64,000 nt of DNA from positions 208,501 to 272,500 of the forward strand of contig OX359189.1 in assembly GCA_947172415.1 (NCBI GenBank), in the 5' to 3' direction. Shown piece after piece: positions 20,153 to 31,249 of the stretch. The notes below the pieces were generated by a model, which was given only the letters and a program-made list of their open reading frames with translations, was not told the DNA's origin and did not search any database. Source of the stretch: Chondrosia reniformis (Eukaryota; Porifera; Demospongiae; Chondrillida; Chondrillidae). The position numbers and the translations under genes are program-made. Each line of letters begins with the position of its first letter. Positions within the stretch are counted from its first letter, which is position 1.

Positions 20153-23050
20153 ATGGCGTTCTGTTGTCGTTTTGCAGCAATCAGTCGTTTGTCGAAGCTG
20201 CGATCGACTGTTGAAGTTATAGCTAGTTCTGGAACTTTGAATTTAAGTGCCACTTTGCTATTACGCTCCAATCACAGTGCATGTTCGATTTGGCGAGGTC
20301 CAGCTAGAGATACTCGCTGTTTGTACAGGAACTTTACTAATCGAACGAATCAGCTGAAAATAGTTCTCGAAGAAGGCGTGACAGTCAAAGAGTTATCAAA
20401 AAAACTTAACGTTTCGCCAGGTAAACAAATGTAGGAGAATACAGATATTTTTCAAAAATTAATTTAGCAAATTTAATAATCTAGATAAAGTGTTTAAAAT
20501 CTTAAGGAATAATGGCGGAAAGACAAAGAGTCTCAATTCAAGTTTGTCTACTACCAGAGCACATCTCAATGTCACGTGATACAGTTCTCCCACTAACAGA
20601 GGTACCACACAATCTTGCCAGCCTGGTTGCCATGGAGATGGGATATACTGTAAAAGAACCCAGAGTAACAGAAATTAAGAGGAGGCTAGTTGCCATGGCA
20701 ATGTGAAGTGCTGCTACAGAGTGTCTTATTACCTGGTCTCATTCCAAATTTGGTTCAGAAAATTGAACATGTCAGATCCAAATTTGGTATGGAGATCTCC
20801 GGTGGTGACCATTATGGGTCATGTAGACCATGGTAAGACAACCCTACTGGACTCTCTAAGAAAGACATCAGTTGTGTCGCAAGAAGCAGGTGGCATTACA
20901 CAACACATTGGTGCCTTTGAAGGTACAAGAATTTACTTAAATCAAGCATAATTTGCAAAGCTTACTGAACTATTTCATTTTAGTGACACTGTCAGGTGAC
21001 CGTCATGTGACCTTTCTAGATACACCAGGTCACGCCGCCTTCACTTCTATGAGGGCCCGGGGGACCCAGGTCACAGATATAGTAGTGCTGGTTGTGGCAG
21101 CTGATGACGGCATTCAAGCACAAACTATTGAGTCAATCAAGCTAGCACAAGAGGCCAATGGTACATTTATATGCATTATTTAGTCACTGTATGTATATAA
21201 ATTCCTTAACACTATTTAGTTCCTATTGTGGTTGCTATAAATAAATGTGACAAGAGAAATGCAAATCCTGTAAGTTTGTATAATAGTATACTGAGTTTTA
21301 CAAGAAAGGTCTCTAATATCCAAGTGCACTGGTGTGCCTATAGGATCGTGTGTGCAGTGATTTGCTGCACCATGAGGTACAGCTGGAAAGATTTGGTGGA
21401 GATGTTCAGAGTGTCAACATATCTGCATTGGAGGGGAGTGGCCTGCCATCGCTGGTTGATGCCATTTTGGTGCAAGCTGAATTGATGAATCTGAGGGGAG
21501 ATCCCCGTGGTCCAGTAGAGGGCGTGGTCATAGAAGCCCATAAAGATATAGGATTAGGGTAAATATGTTATATATTGTTTGGGAATCTGAATGAACTGTG
21601 CCCTTCATTTAATACTGTTCCAGTCCCATTGCAACAGTTCTAATTCAGCATGGCACACTTAGAGTGGGTAGCTACCTCGTCAGTGGGCAGACCTGGGCAA
21701 AGGTGAGAGTGATCAGGAGTGACACGAAGGCGCCCATGACCACCGCCACTCTGTCCCAACCGGTTGTGACAGCTGGCTGGAAGGACATACCTCTGGTTGG
21801 GGAAGATGTGCTGGAAGCAGCTACTGAGGTATCGCTATATGACATAGTCATGTGACCCCCTTACCTGTCATGTGACCCCCTTACCTGTCATGTGACCCCT
21901 TTACCTGTCATGTGACCCCCTTACCTGTCATGTGACCCCCTTACCTGTCATGTGACCCCCTTACCTGTCATGTGACCCCCTTACCTGTCATGTGACCCCT
22001 TTACCTGTCCCGTGACCCCCTTACCTGTCATGTGACCCCTTTACCTGTCATGTGACCCCCTTACCTGTCATGTGACCCTTTACCTGTCATGTGACCCCCT
22101 TACCTGTCATGTGACCCCTTTACCTGTCATGTGACCCCTTTACCTGTCATGTGACCCCTTTACCTGTCATGTGACCCCTTTACCCGTGATAGTTCCATTT
22201 TATGTAGAAACAGGCAAAGGAAGTAATAAGTTTCAGAGAAAAACAGTTAACACAATCTGCTACAAATCCAAGCAAGTTGACCAATCCACCATCTTCCCCC
22301 TCAGCTACAGAAGAAGAGCTCCAAGTAGTTCCTCTCATTTTAAAAGGTTCTCTGACTTCCACTAGACTGAGTCTTCCTTCATATTATTACCTCTGTCACT
22401 GCACCAGGTGATGTTGTGGGCTCTCTTGAAGTGTTGGAGGAACTTATCACTCAAAATCAGCCTTCAGAGTTCCAATTGAAAATTATCAAATCTGAAGTTG
22501 GAAATGTTACAATTAATGATATTGACTTGGCTCTTAGTACAAAAGGTAAGTTGGTGCATTGCTATAGAGCTATATGCAATATTGCTATTATATGGCAGCC
22601 TTTTCATTTTAAAACTTTTTGAATGCTAGGTAAAATTGTAGGATTTAACATAAAACTCCCAAAGGAATTTCAGAGTGTAGTTGGCCTTCGGAAGGTTGAT
22701 GTAATTCTGAACAATGTAATCTATAAACTCTTGGAAGAACTCAAAGTGAGACTGTGTGGAATGTGTAACTTCTCTTGTGTGGCTAGTCTGCCAGAGCCGG
22801 TGTCCTCTCTCCAGGACAACCTTGAGAAGCTGCTGCCCAAGAAGGAAGAGGAGGAGACAGTTGGTGAGGCTATAGTCCTCCAAGTGTTTCAGTTGAAGGG
22901 AAAGGAGAAGGCGGAGGTTGCTGGTTGCAGAGTGAAGAAAGGAAAGTTGGAAAAGAACTACTTTTACAAGATACTCAGAAATGATGAAACTATTTATGAA
23001 GGTAATGATCACAAGACCTCTCTACCAGCCATCCATGCGGACAGTGGAGA

Positions 23051-23085
<35 letters not shown>

Positions 23086-23438
23086 GTGGATTGAATCCTC
23101 CTCCAACTATCTGTAGTTGAGAGTGTCTGCTGCTGTTATAGATCTGGGAGGTGGTGTGTGTTTGTGAGAGTGCCAAGTGTGCGTCCATGCTATCAGTCTC
23201 TAGTGATGATATATATACATTGTTGTATGTTCCCCGGGTAGGCTCCCTCCAGGACATGAAGCATGGCAAGGATGGCATCACAAGTGCTCGCAAGGAGACA
23301 GAGTGCGGACTTAGCTTCAAAAGGTCTCCAGAAACTAGGGAGGGAGACGTTATAGTTTGCTACAAGAAAAACCTTGTACGTAGTGAACTAACCTGGAGTC
23401 TATCCCAATACACAAAATACGAACAAAAACAGCCATAA
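20153..23438 (+). CDS. MTIF2: MTIF2, mitochondrial translation initiation factor 2
   Basis: About ten exons. The first begins with a basic, Ser/Arg-rich presequence (mitochondrial targeting) followed by the IF2 N-domain motif [13 protein letters not shown]. The GTPase domain shows G1 GHVDHGKT, G3 DTPGHA, G4 NKCD and G5 SALEG, then [12 protein letters not shown], the C-terminal domains with [34 protein letters not shown] and the final ECGLSF...GDVIVCY. MTIF2 places fMet-tRNA on the mitochondrial ribosome. The exon between about 20510 and 20700 is weakly conserved and its edges are uncertain. A 20-bp minisatellite fills the intron after the second beta-barrel domain, and a (GA)n run lies in the last intron. 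Confidence 0.93.
21848..22186. repeat. 20-bp minisatellite, MTIF2 intron
   Basis: About seventeen copies of tgtcatgtgacccccttacc with C-run length variants. Each unit contains the tcatgtgac motif scattered elsewhere in the window; read on the minus strand each unit contains a perfect splice-donor consensus caggtaagg. Confidence 0.95.
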
Positions 23439-23598
23439 ATTATATTATACCATACACTTAATTTATTGTATGTATATTTATTGCACTTGACAATTAATTG
23501 TTGAAAATGAGTACAATTAAAAAGGTAAATATTCTGCAAGTCTAGAGGAATGCCTGCTACTACTGTCTCATGAGGTACATCTGATCATAACTGACTGA

Positions 23599-25132
23599 TC
23601 AAGACTGTTCCGTGTCCTCTTGAAGTAGCTCGTCCAACTCCTTCTCCCATCCCTCCACTGCTATGTCATCTGCACCGTCCACCTCACCGAGGTCCAGCTG
23701 GTCCAGCTCTTCCTGGAGAGATGATTCCCACTCTTGTACTTCTTCCTTCACACCTTTGCTGCCTGGAAGGGGTGGAGATCACAAAGTGATGTAACCATGG
23801 CAACAACAGAGATTACATCACATTTCTTACTGGCATCTGTTTCTTGCGACACTCCAAGGTCTTTCAGTTCCTGTTTGAATGTTTCTCTGACCATCTGGCT
23901 TGCATCAACTGTCTCATCGCTGGCAAACTCAGTTGTGGCCTGCTGTCCAAGCTGTTCACTAGTCCCGGGACTTCCCCCCAGCCAGGCTACATTAAGGGCC
24001 ACTCCTTCCACATCAGGTGCTACAAGTGATCAGCATTACTTACCAGTGGAAGACACGGGCTCCTTGTCTTCGGATCCCTCCTTCTTCTCTCCCTCATAAG
24101 AGCCACCTTTCTCTGGGAACTCTGGATCTGTACATCCGCAGGAAGAGCCATCTCATTAACCCACAGCAGAGGTACTGGTGGAGGGAGTACGTACCTTTAT
24201 TTCCAGAGGCTATCTGCAGCGCTTGTTTGATTAAAGATATTCGATAGAAATAGTTTCTCCAAAAATCAACCTCACTTATCCTGTGTCAATAGATGACAGT
24301 AATTTCTACTGAATCCAATCACTTGACACTGATGCACTGACATAACTCTAAAAAGACTCACTTTTTGGGTACAAGTTTAAATCTCATTTCCTTGACTCTC
24401 TTATCTTCCTCAAGGATCGCCATGGCAACTGGGAAGGAGCTGTCAAAGTTAAAGTAGAACTTGACCCCAGAGGGAGGGGGGCGGAGGAAGTTCCTTTGAT
24501 CACCGGAAAGCTCCAAGATCTGTCTCTTCATATCCTCCTCCTCATTGTAGCCCACCCAAGGAGGGACGGCCGCATCTGCAGACACAAAGAGAATGAGATT
24601 TCATACCATGTCAGAGACTGTCTAGAGAAGTAGTTAGTGCTTCATAAACTGGAAACAAAAGTACTGAAGGCGAGATGATCTTTACCTTTATCTCTCCTTT
24701 GTCTCCGTTTAAACTTCTCTTCCTCCTCCGCAAATTCATTAAATATATTCTGTTCGCCAGGATATTAAAATAATAATGTTAATATTACATCACATGCACA
24801 CCACTCAAAAGCCACCAATGGGTACCCACCACATCTTGAACTGTATTGGTAACAGTGCTAGCGAGGTCCCTCGCCTTGTTCAGAAAACCTACCGATACAG
24901 ACGGAAATCCTCAACCAAGCGATCCGCATGTCTGTTATACGATACAAAACTTACTTCCAAATCCTTGAGTCAGGGCCTCAGAGGTTGAACTCAGTGTTTC
25001 GTTCCAAGAGGCACCCTTTTCTTCCTCCTTAACCTCGTCCTGCTGTTTGCTATCCTCCTCCCTCTCCGTGTTCTCCGATGAGGGAGTACTCGAGGCCTCG
25101 CTCGAGCCACTCCACCAGCCAAACAGCGACAT
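23599..25132 (-). CDS. SYAP1: SYAP1-like BSD-domain protein
   Basis: Several exons from the start at 25132 (MSLFGWW) to the stop at 23599. The N-terminus is MSLFGWWSGSSEAS with an acidic, Ser-rich linker. The BSD region is clear: VPPWVGYNEEE, ILELSGDQRNFLRPPPSGV, FPVAMAILEED, MRFKLVPKK, then FWRNYFYRISLIKQA. The C-terminus is acidic with the typical GWEKELDELLQED. SYAP1 is a cytosolic/peri-Golgi adaptor linked to Akt signalling. A longer reading from 25180 exists but the conserved start is MSLFGWW. It is 30 bp from the AKTIP-like gene; the functional pairing (both named for Akt links in vertebrates) may be chance. Confidence 0.9.
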
Positions 25133-25162
25133 TTTTATCAGCCTAATTAAATTAGTTTCAAA
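25133..25162. promoter_or_regulatory. Divergent promoter gap, SYAP1 / AKTIP-like
   Basis: 30 bp between start codons, with a perfect dyad ctaattaaattag (25143-25155). It resembles homeodomain-type TAATTA sites, but it is also just AT-rich. Confidence 0.6.
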
Positions 25163-26470
25163 ATGGCCGGCTCTCCTCAAACAACATCAACTCCAATCAC
25201 TAGTCGTCTACAGGCTACACAAGACGAAGAAGGAGATCCATGGTCATCCATTAAATCAATTGTATCTCCTTTGCGTCTCGCCAAGAACCTCTTTCCAGGC
25301 AGTGTAGTCAGAGAACCTCCCAAGAACACGATTCGCAACCTCACTCCGCCTGCCATCACAGCTGCCGAGGATTTTCGACGTTATTTTACGGAACTGGACA
25401 TTGCGTTTGAGTAGTGCGTAGAAATTAGCTTTGACCATCAGTGTTTTGACATAGATAGCGTGCCTTGATCTCTAGTACTGTCCTAGACTTCAATATGCTA
25501 TTATTATGCACATTCTGTAGCAAGCAATTGGCCGAACACTGTCCCAAGAACATACACGTTTTTCCGTCCAAAGCCAGCAACAGAGGTTCTGCATGACATA
25601 TCCACTCTTCTGGTATCACCTTGACACAATCCAGTTCTCTTCTCATAGAGTGGCACGCTGTGATCTTTGTGCATGAGGGACCCTTTTCAGCTGGAATATT
25701 CCTGTTCACCATATACCTCACTGACCTGTGAGTGTTCCATGGCTTATCCACAGTTCACATGACCTCATGCGGCCAGTTCATCTTGTGTAGGTTTCCCAGG
25801 GCCAGGCCGATAGTGAAGTTCATATCACATGTGAGCCATCCTTACGTGAACCCAAAGACAGGGTAAGCAATTGGTTGTCTGACCATTTGTCGGCCATTTT
25901 ACCACCTGACTGACCATTTGTCAGCCATTTTACCACCTGACTTTCTTTTCACTTTACAGTGTTTTAAACTTTTCCAGTGGGTTCCCGAGTTGGACACCAC
26001 ACCATGACCATATATGGCATGTACTAGAGTTTGTAAATAAATGTTTTTATGACAGGACAACCTGGTTTGAGGAGGAGGCAGAGTTTAATGAAGCCAAATT
26101 TAATTTGGATGCCTCTAGATGTGTCCAGGAGTCACTCACATTCATTCAGTCTCCACGTGATGATTGTGAGTGACTTTCTCTCCTCTTCATGTATGTCCAT
26201 TTGTCAGCCATTTTGTCGTCCTATCTCAGTTGAAGACCAGTGCATTTCTCTGCCTATTCCTGACAATGCAAAGTATCTGAAAGCAAAGAAGCTGATAATG
26301 GCTGGAGTGAGTTTAGCCTGAGGAGTCAAGTCTAGAGGGTGTGGCATGTTTGTGTGTATTCCTTGCAGAAGGATCCGGAGGTATCTGAATCAAGTGCAAG
26401 TTTATTGGGCACTCTCCAGAGTCAGCTGTCCAGTGTCAGTCAATTTATTGACAAAATTGTTGATTTTTAA
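25163..26470 (+). CDS. AKTIP/FTS-like inactive E2 (UEV) protein
   Basis: Seven exons: 25163-25410, 25521-25585, 25649-25727, 25791-25862, 25960-26165, 26230-26306 and 26369-26470 (849 nt, 282 residues; human AKTIP 292). The UBC fold is readable: NIHVFPSKASN, WHAVIFVHEGPFSAGIFLFT, FPRARPIVKF, HPYVNPKTG and HDHIWHVLEFVNKCFYD, the last matching AKTIP HNHIWQVLMY. The catalytic Cys position after the HP-loop is not Cys (PKTGVLNF), so it is an E2 variant without ligase-type activity. In vertebrates AKTIP acts with Hook and FHIP proteins on endosome transport. The N-terminal 80 residues are a Ser/Pro-rich tail. Confidence 0.88.
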
Positions 26471-26586
26471 AAGTGACAATCCAATTTTCATATGATTTTT
26501 TAATAACTCCAAATTGAAATAATTATTTTCTCTAATATACTGTCAGTCATGATGTTAAGAACATTTGACTATTCTACACAAGTTCT

Positions 26587-27192
26587 TCATCGTCTGTCGG
26601 ATACCAGCTCCCTCAATCTTTCCTTGCTCTCAGACAGACCCTCATTTAAATGTTTATTTGTTTTCTAAGATGAAATAAACAAGAAAAATTAAAGGCTAAA
26701 CACTTGGAAAAGTTAACAAAAGATATGATTATTACTCCAAGTTAAACTTTGAGATTCTGTACAAATCTCCAAGTCCATTCTTGTCCCAGTCTTGTTATAC
26801 CTCTAGATTTTCTATCTTTTTCTTTGCATCACTTCTCTCATTGAGCAGGTCTGCCATTATCTCTTCTCTCGATTGCAGCATGAACCTGTCCAGTATGTAA
26901 CGTAGATACGTTCACATTCAAATTATTTGATTATTAAACTTTTCTCACATCCTTCCTATTCCTTTATACATCTTTGTGTCTAACGAACAACCCTTTGTTT
27001 CTTCTTCAGTTAGCTCGGTCATTCTAACTGTTCTTCTCAAACTGGAAATTTGACTAGAATTAGCAGTCAAATTCTGTTCTGTCTCCGTTTTCTTAACATG
27101 AAATCTTTGAAACTCCTAAAATAATTGCTTAAATTTAAGAGGGATCCATATATATATCATCGCCTTACTTTTCGCAGAGTTTCGTCAGCCAT
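26587..27192 (-). CDS. PFDN1: PFDN1, prefoldin subunit 1
   Basis: Four exons: 27169-27192, 26949-27115, 26801-26885 and 26587-26664 (354 nt, 117 residues; human 122). Beta-type prefoldin subunit: N-terminal helix with FQRFHVKKTETEQNL, the hairpin region TELTEEET...TKMYKGIGRMFMLQSREEI, and a C-terminal helix KKKIENLE...SKERLRELV. Prefoldin hands nascent actin and tubulin to the CCT chaperonin. The 8-codon first exon (MADETLRK) is phase-correct. Confidence 0.93.
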
Positions 27193-27253
27193 TTTAAAAT
27201 AATTTGGGAATTCCCTATAATGAGGTTTAAGGTTTCTATGGAAACCTATAAAA
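27193..27253. promoter_or_regulatory. Divergent promoter gap, PFDN1 / coiled-coil gene
   Basis: 61 bp between starts. Contains two adjacent dyads: gggaattccc (27207-27216, NF-kB-like but a plain palindrome) and ggtttctatggaaacc (27231-27246). Confidence 0.55.
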
Positions 27254-29992
27254 ATGGATGCCATTTCTGATGCAGATCTTGTGCTTGAAGCCATCCATCA
27301 ACACCTTTCATACGTCGAGGTACTACAGTCACTATACTAGGTGTAAATAGAATAATTGTTATACTCTTGTATATTGTGTATTGTATTAGTCACGATTGTC
27401 GGAAATAAGCGATCAACTGCTTCTGGTAAACATTGAACATGAAAGGAGACAGTTAGTTTGGAAACTTGCTTTGTACGCAAAGTTAGCTAACGACACTTTC
27501 TATTTCCACAGACGACAAAAGGTCACAAAAGCTCCAGTTGAGCCGGTTGAACCTTCTCGACCAAAACTGGTGAGCAGTCAGTTACTGTGATCCATTGACA
27601 TTTTCAGGAATCATTGCAGTGATGACCTTTGACCTTTGAGTAGACAGTTGATGAGCTCACATTTACATTCTCTGAGTGCATGGTTAGCTATATCAACTAA
27701 AAGTGACTTGCATTTTGTAGCCAAGAGCAAGTGAACTGACCAAATTACCAAAAAAGGAAAAACCAATTTTATCAGATAAAGAAAGAGAGGTTGCTATGAA
27801 AGAGAAGTTTGCAAAGAGTCAAAGAAACAAGGTTTGCACTGTACATTCTCTATATTGGCACTGATCTATAGGGTATTTTGGTTGCTTAGCAACTAATGTC
27901 CATCACAACTGCCCTTGAGAGCCTGAAGGTTCAGTACAGGGAGAGGTATGCGGACCTGATGGAGAAGCACGTTCAGGAGCAGAAGAGAAAGGTCAGAGAG
28001 AAGGACATTCAGTGGGAGAAGAAGCAGGTCCGCAGAGAGGAGAGGGAAAGGGTAAGCGGATGGTATGCTCACAGCTCAAGGGATTGACCACTGTACTCTG
28101 TCACTACAGAAGCAGCGACTTCATCGCAAGCCGCACACCTTCAGGTCAGAGGCCGTGACTGACTATGGATTCCTGCAGAATATTCAACAGAGTAACTTTT
28201 ATAAAGTAAGTAGTTTGAGATTGTATGGGGAACAAATAACAGCACGTTGTAATCTGTCTATTTTTAGATTGTTGCTATGGAGATGGAGTTGAAACAGAAG
28301 GGCCTACTCAACTCATTACAAGATATAAAGGACTTTTGGAACAACATGTTGGGAGTATCAGACTGTCCTATTTTGCCATCAACCCATTCACCTGGTATGT
28401 ACAATTAATCACAACAGGGTCCTCCCCTACGAGTGAATGATATTTATAGTGTCATGGAAACAGAAGCCCCAGAGTCAAGTGGAGAGTCCTGTATGGGAGA
28501 TGGATGAACCTTCTGAAGAAGAGTCCAGTCACTCATGGGCCATGACCTCTGTGCCACACAAGGCGGCTGTTCAGATCCACACTGCGGTGAGTATTATCTT
28601 GTTACAATAGCTCATGACAGAACACATGTCTATCTTCATGTGTATATCCCTGTAGGCACTGCCCAAAGATAAGTGCTCCTCAGGTAGTGTGTTTCAACCA
28701 GTAAGTGCATTCCAGATGTATGTAACGTACTCCTCCCTCACTACCATACCCTTCATAGTCCTATTAACGTACTCCTCCCTCACTACCATACCCTTCATAG
28801 CCCTCTTAACGTACTCCTCCCTCACTACCATACCCTTCATAGTCCTCTTAATGTACTCCTCCCTCACTACCATACCCTTCATAGCCCTCTTAATGTACTC
28901 CTCCCTCACTACCATACCCTTCATAGTCCTCTTAATGTACTCCTCCCTCACTACCATACCCTTCATAGTCCTATTAACGTACTCCTCCCTCACTACCATA
29001 CCCTTCATAGCCCGTCTTGTGCTACCTCTTTAGTGTGAAATGCCACCATTCAAGTTGGTTGACCTGTCACTGAATCTGGAGGGCCAGGGGAACTGTCAGG
29101 TGGAGTCACACCAGCACAAGGCCAGAGTGGAGAGGATTCAGAGGTCACGAAGGCTTGTGAAAAGGTTGTATCAGATAGCAAGGGCCAATGAACTGGCCAC
29201 TGCAAGGTGACCACTATAACTAGTGTAGTACTGTCATGTTCTCAGCCAAGCAGTATAGTAAATATGTGTATCTGTTGCAGGGTGATGGAAGATTTGGACA
29301 TTGCAGTTGGGTTTGATTTAGAACTGCTTCCAGAGCCAGTTGCTAGTAGCAACACGTCCGTCTCATACCCCAGAGGAGGAGCTTGCGAGACAGCAAAGGA
29401 CGTCACAAGTAACTGTAGTGGAGATACCTCAAAGGACGTCACAAGTAACTGTAGTGGAGAGACCTCAAAGGACGTCACAAGTAACTGTAGTGGAGAGACC
29501 TCAAAGGACGTCACAAGTAACTGTAGTGGAGAGACCTCAAAGGACGTCACAAGTAACTGTAGTGGAGAGACCTCAAAGGACGTCACAAGTAACTGTAGTG
29601 GAGAGACCTCAAAGGACGTCACAAGTAACTGTAGTGGAGAGACCTCAAAGGACGTCACAAGTAACTGTAGTGGAGAGACCTCAAAGGACGTCACAAGTAA
29701 CTGTAGTGGAGAGACCTCAAAGGACGTCACAAGTAACTGTAGTGGAGAGACCTCAAAGGACGTCACAAGTGAAGCATGTGTTGTAAAGGGTCCACTGAAA
29801 GATGATACAACTCAACAATGTAGTGTAATTGAGAATATTTTGGTCCAAGATTCACCTTCAGAGCTGTCCTGCACAAGTTCAGAACACCTCTTGCCGCTGA
29901 CAATGACCCAGTTAGTTACTGTCCACACAAATAAAGTAATTATGCCCAAGAGCACTGCTCTTTGGAGCAACTACCTCACAGCAGGTAACTGA
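27254..29992 (+). CDS. Unrecognised coiled-coil protein with 36-bp coding repeat
   Basis: Roughly ten exons starting MDAISDADLVLEAIHQHLSY (27254-27319). I do not recognise the family. The N-terminal third is a helical region (LSEISDQLLLVNIEHERRQL), then a Lys-rich stretch, then a strong coiled coil rich in K/R/E (27900-28050). Next comes a conserved-looking block KPHTFRSEAVTDYGFLQN. The second half includes PPFKLVDLSLNLEGQG, a basic helix (RIQRSRRLVKRLYQ) and a last exon that contains about ten and a half copies of a 12-residue unit, SKDVTSNCSGET, before a unique C-terminus ending at 29992. One intron holds a 42-bp minisatellite. Composition suggests a cytoskeletal or centrosomal scaffold; this is a guess. 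Confidence 0.75.
28725..29017. repeat. 42-bp minisatellite, intron of 27254 gene
   Basis: Seven copies of a 42-bp unit (gtactcctccctcactacca, then tacccttcatag and tcctcttaat or similar). Pyrimidine-rich and placed between two exons; open frames across it are artefacts of the 3n period. Confidence 0.93.
29393..29770 (+). repeat. 36-bp coding minisatellite
   Basis: About 10.5 copies, each translating as SKDVTSNCSGET in the gene frame. Copies after the second are nearly identical at DNA level, synonymous sites included, so expansion is recent. All copies keep the frame. Confidence 0.93.
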
Positions 29993-30102
29993 TTCAATTC
30001 ACTGTACATAATCTTTTTAATGTATAAATACATAATATTATATACAAAGTCATAGTATTCTTAAATATTTCAGTACATGCATTAACAGCTTGGCTGGCGA
30101 GG

Positions 30103-31152
30103 TCACTTAGATTCTGTTTTCTTGAGCGAGGAACGATAGCTATGAAATGAGGGCACAAGTATGTACACAGAGGTTGCCATGGTGACAACTCATTGCATCA
30201 CAGAGGTGATTGCCTACTTGTATATCCTGGACAGCTGGTAATACCCCGTCAGGGCCACAAATACATTGACACTGAAGAGGTTCCAGTTCTTTGGTATTAT
30301 GACCAGTGAATAGCGAGCCCAGATGGTGCCTGTCGCTGCTAGGGCTATGGACTGGGACAGACTTAGCTTTTCCACTGGCCTGAATGTATCAGCAAAACCA
30401 GCAATCACCAAACCCTGAAACATATTCAAGGAAATTGAATTGTTACCAGTATACACTTATGTGTTGCATGTGTATACGTATCACTGTCCTACCAACTATA
30501 AGAGGAAAGGCAGTACGTGAGCCAGAGATCAAGAAGAAGACAAAGATTCCCAGGGTCACTGATGAAAGATGGAATTCCCAGAAACAGCTCTATGGCCCAG
30601 TGGAGAAGAAAAGTAGAAATAGTACATGGTCAGCCTTGGACTGTTGATGTAAACAATCCAACAGCCAGTAAGGATGTTATTAAACTTTTGTGACCTGCCC
30701 ATCCTACAATGAGGTGCTACTGATCTGAATGTCTCGTGATATCTAACTGTGCGTGTGACTGACCCATTTGAATGTTGGAGCCCAAAAGTGAACCGTCTTT
30801 GGTCCTGTTGGAATATGTAATCACATGTCAGTAAATACACACCACATCAACCTGTACATAATCCTTACAGGAGACATGCATGTACAAGATATTAATAGGG
30901 GAATCTCAAGATTTCACTATCTGTGGTCATGTGATCACTAAATAGTGTATATATTTATATCTTACGCGGTTATTATGTTGAAAAACACACCAGTGAAGGT
31001 GCAAAGGAACAAAGACAAATGCAGAGTGCCTTTGCATGGGAGACTATTATAGTGTTACCTGCGTCTGCATTCCAAACTTTTTGCACTGTTTTTGGCAGAA
31101 AAGGAACAAATTTAGTTTCAATTTTGACCAAAGCAGCTCTTATAGCGGCCAT
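30103..31152 (-). CDS. MPC2: MPC2, mitochondrial pyruvate carrier subunit 2
   Basis: At least four exons. Exon 1 (31059-31152) encodes MAAIRAALVKIETKFVPFLP, an amphipathic start. It is followed by GPKTVHFWAPTFKW, then GLVIAGFADTFRPVEKLS, ATGTIWARYSLVIIPKNWNL, FVALTGYYQLSRIY and a last small exon ending SLKKTESK (stop 30103-30105). These match the MPC2 membrane helices and the YSLVIIPKNW signature. MPC1/MPC2 heteromers import pyruvate across the inner mitochondrial membrane. The human protein ends with a similar short basic tail. Confidence 0.94.
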
Positions 31153-31249
31153 TTTGTTGACAGACCTCGAATAAACGCCATTTCACTAAGGGCCTAAGGC
31201 AACTAACTGTCTTTGTTTGAATAATCAGCCTCCTTCAACCAGAGCTATA
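31153..31249. promoter_or_regulatory. Divergent promoter gap, MPC2 / TFG
   Basis: 97 bp between starts, the widest of the nine pairs. No TATA box. Contains an imperfect dyad ttagg/cctaa-type core (ctaagggcctaag, 31186-31198). Confidence 0.5.

Noticed and set aside
25425..25751. 108-codon minus ORF
   Set aside because: It is antisense to exons 2 and 3 of the AKTIP-like gene, whose phases close and which match a known family.
27207..27216. gggaattccc as an NF-kB site
   Set aside because: A single 10-bp palindrome in a 61-bp AT-rich gap is weak evidence; listed only as a dyad.
3973..29770. Tandem arrays considered as CRISPR-like
   Set aside because: Units are head to tail with no unique spacers, lie in introns or coding exons of animal-type genes, and there are no cas genes.
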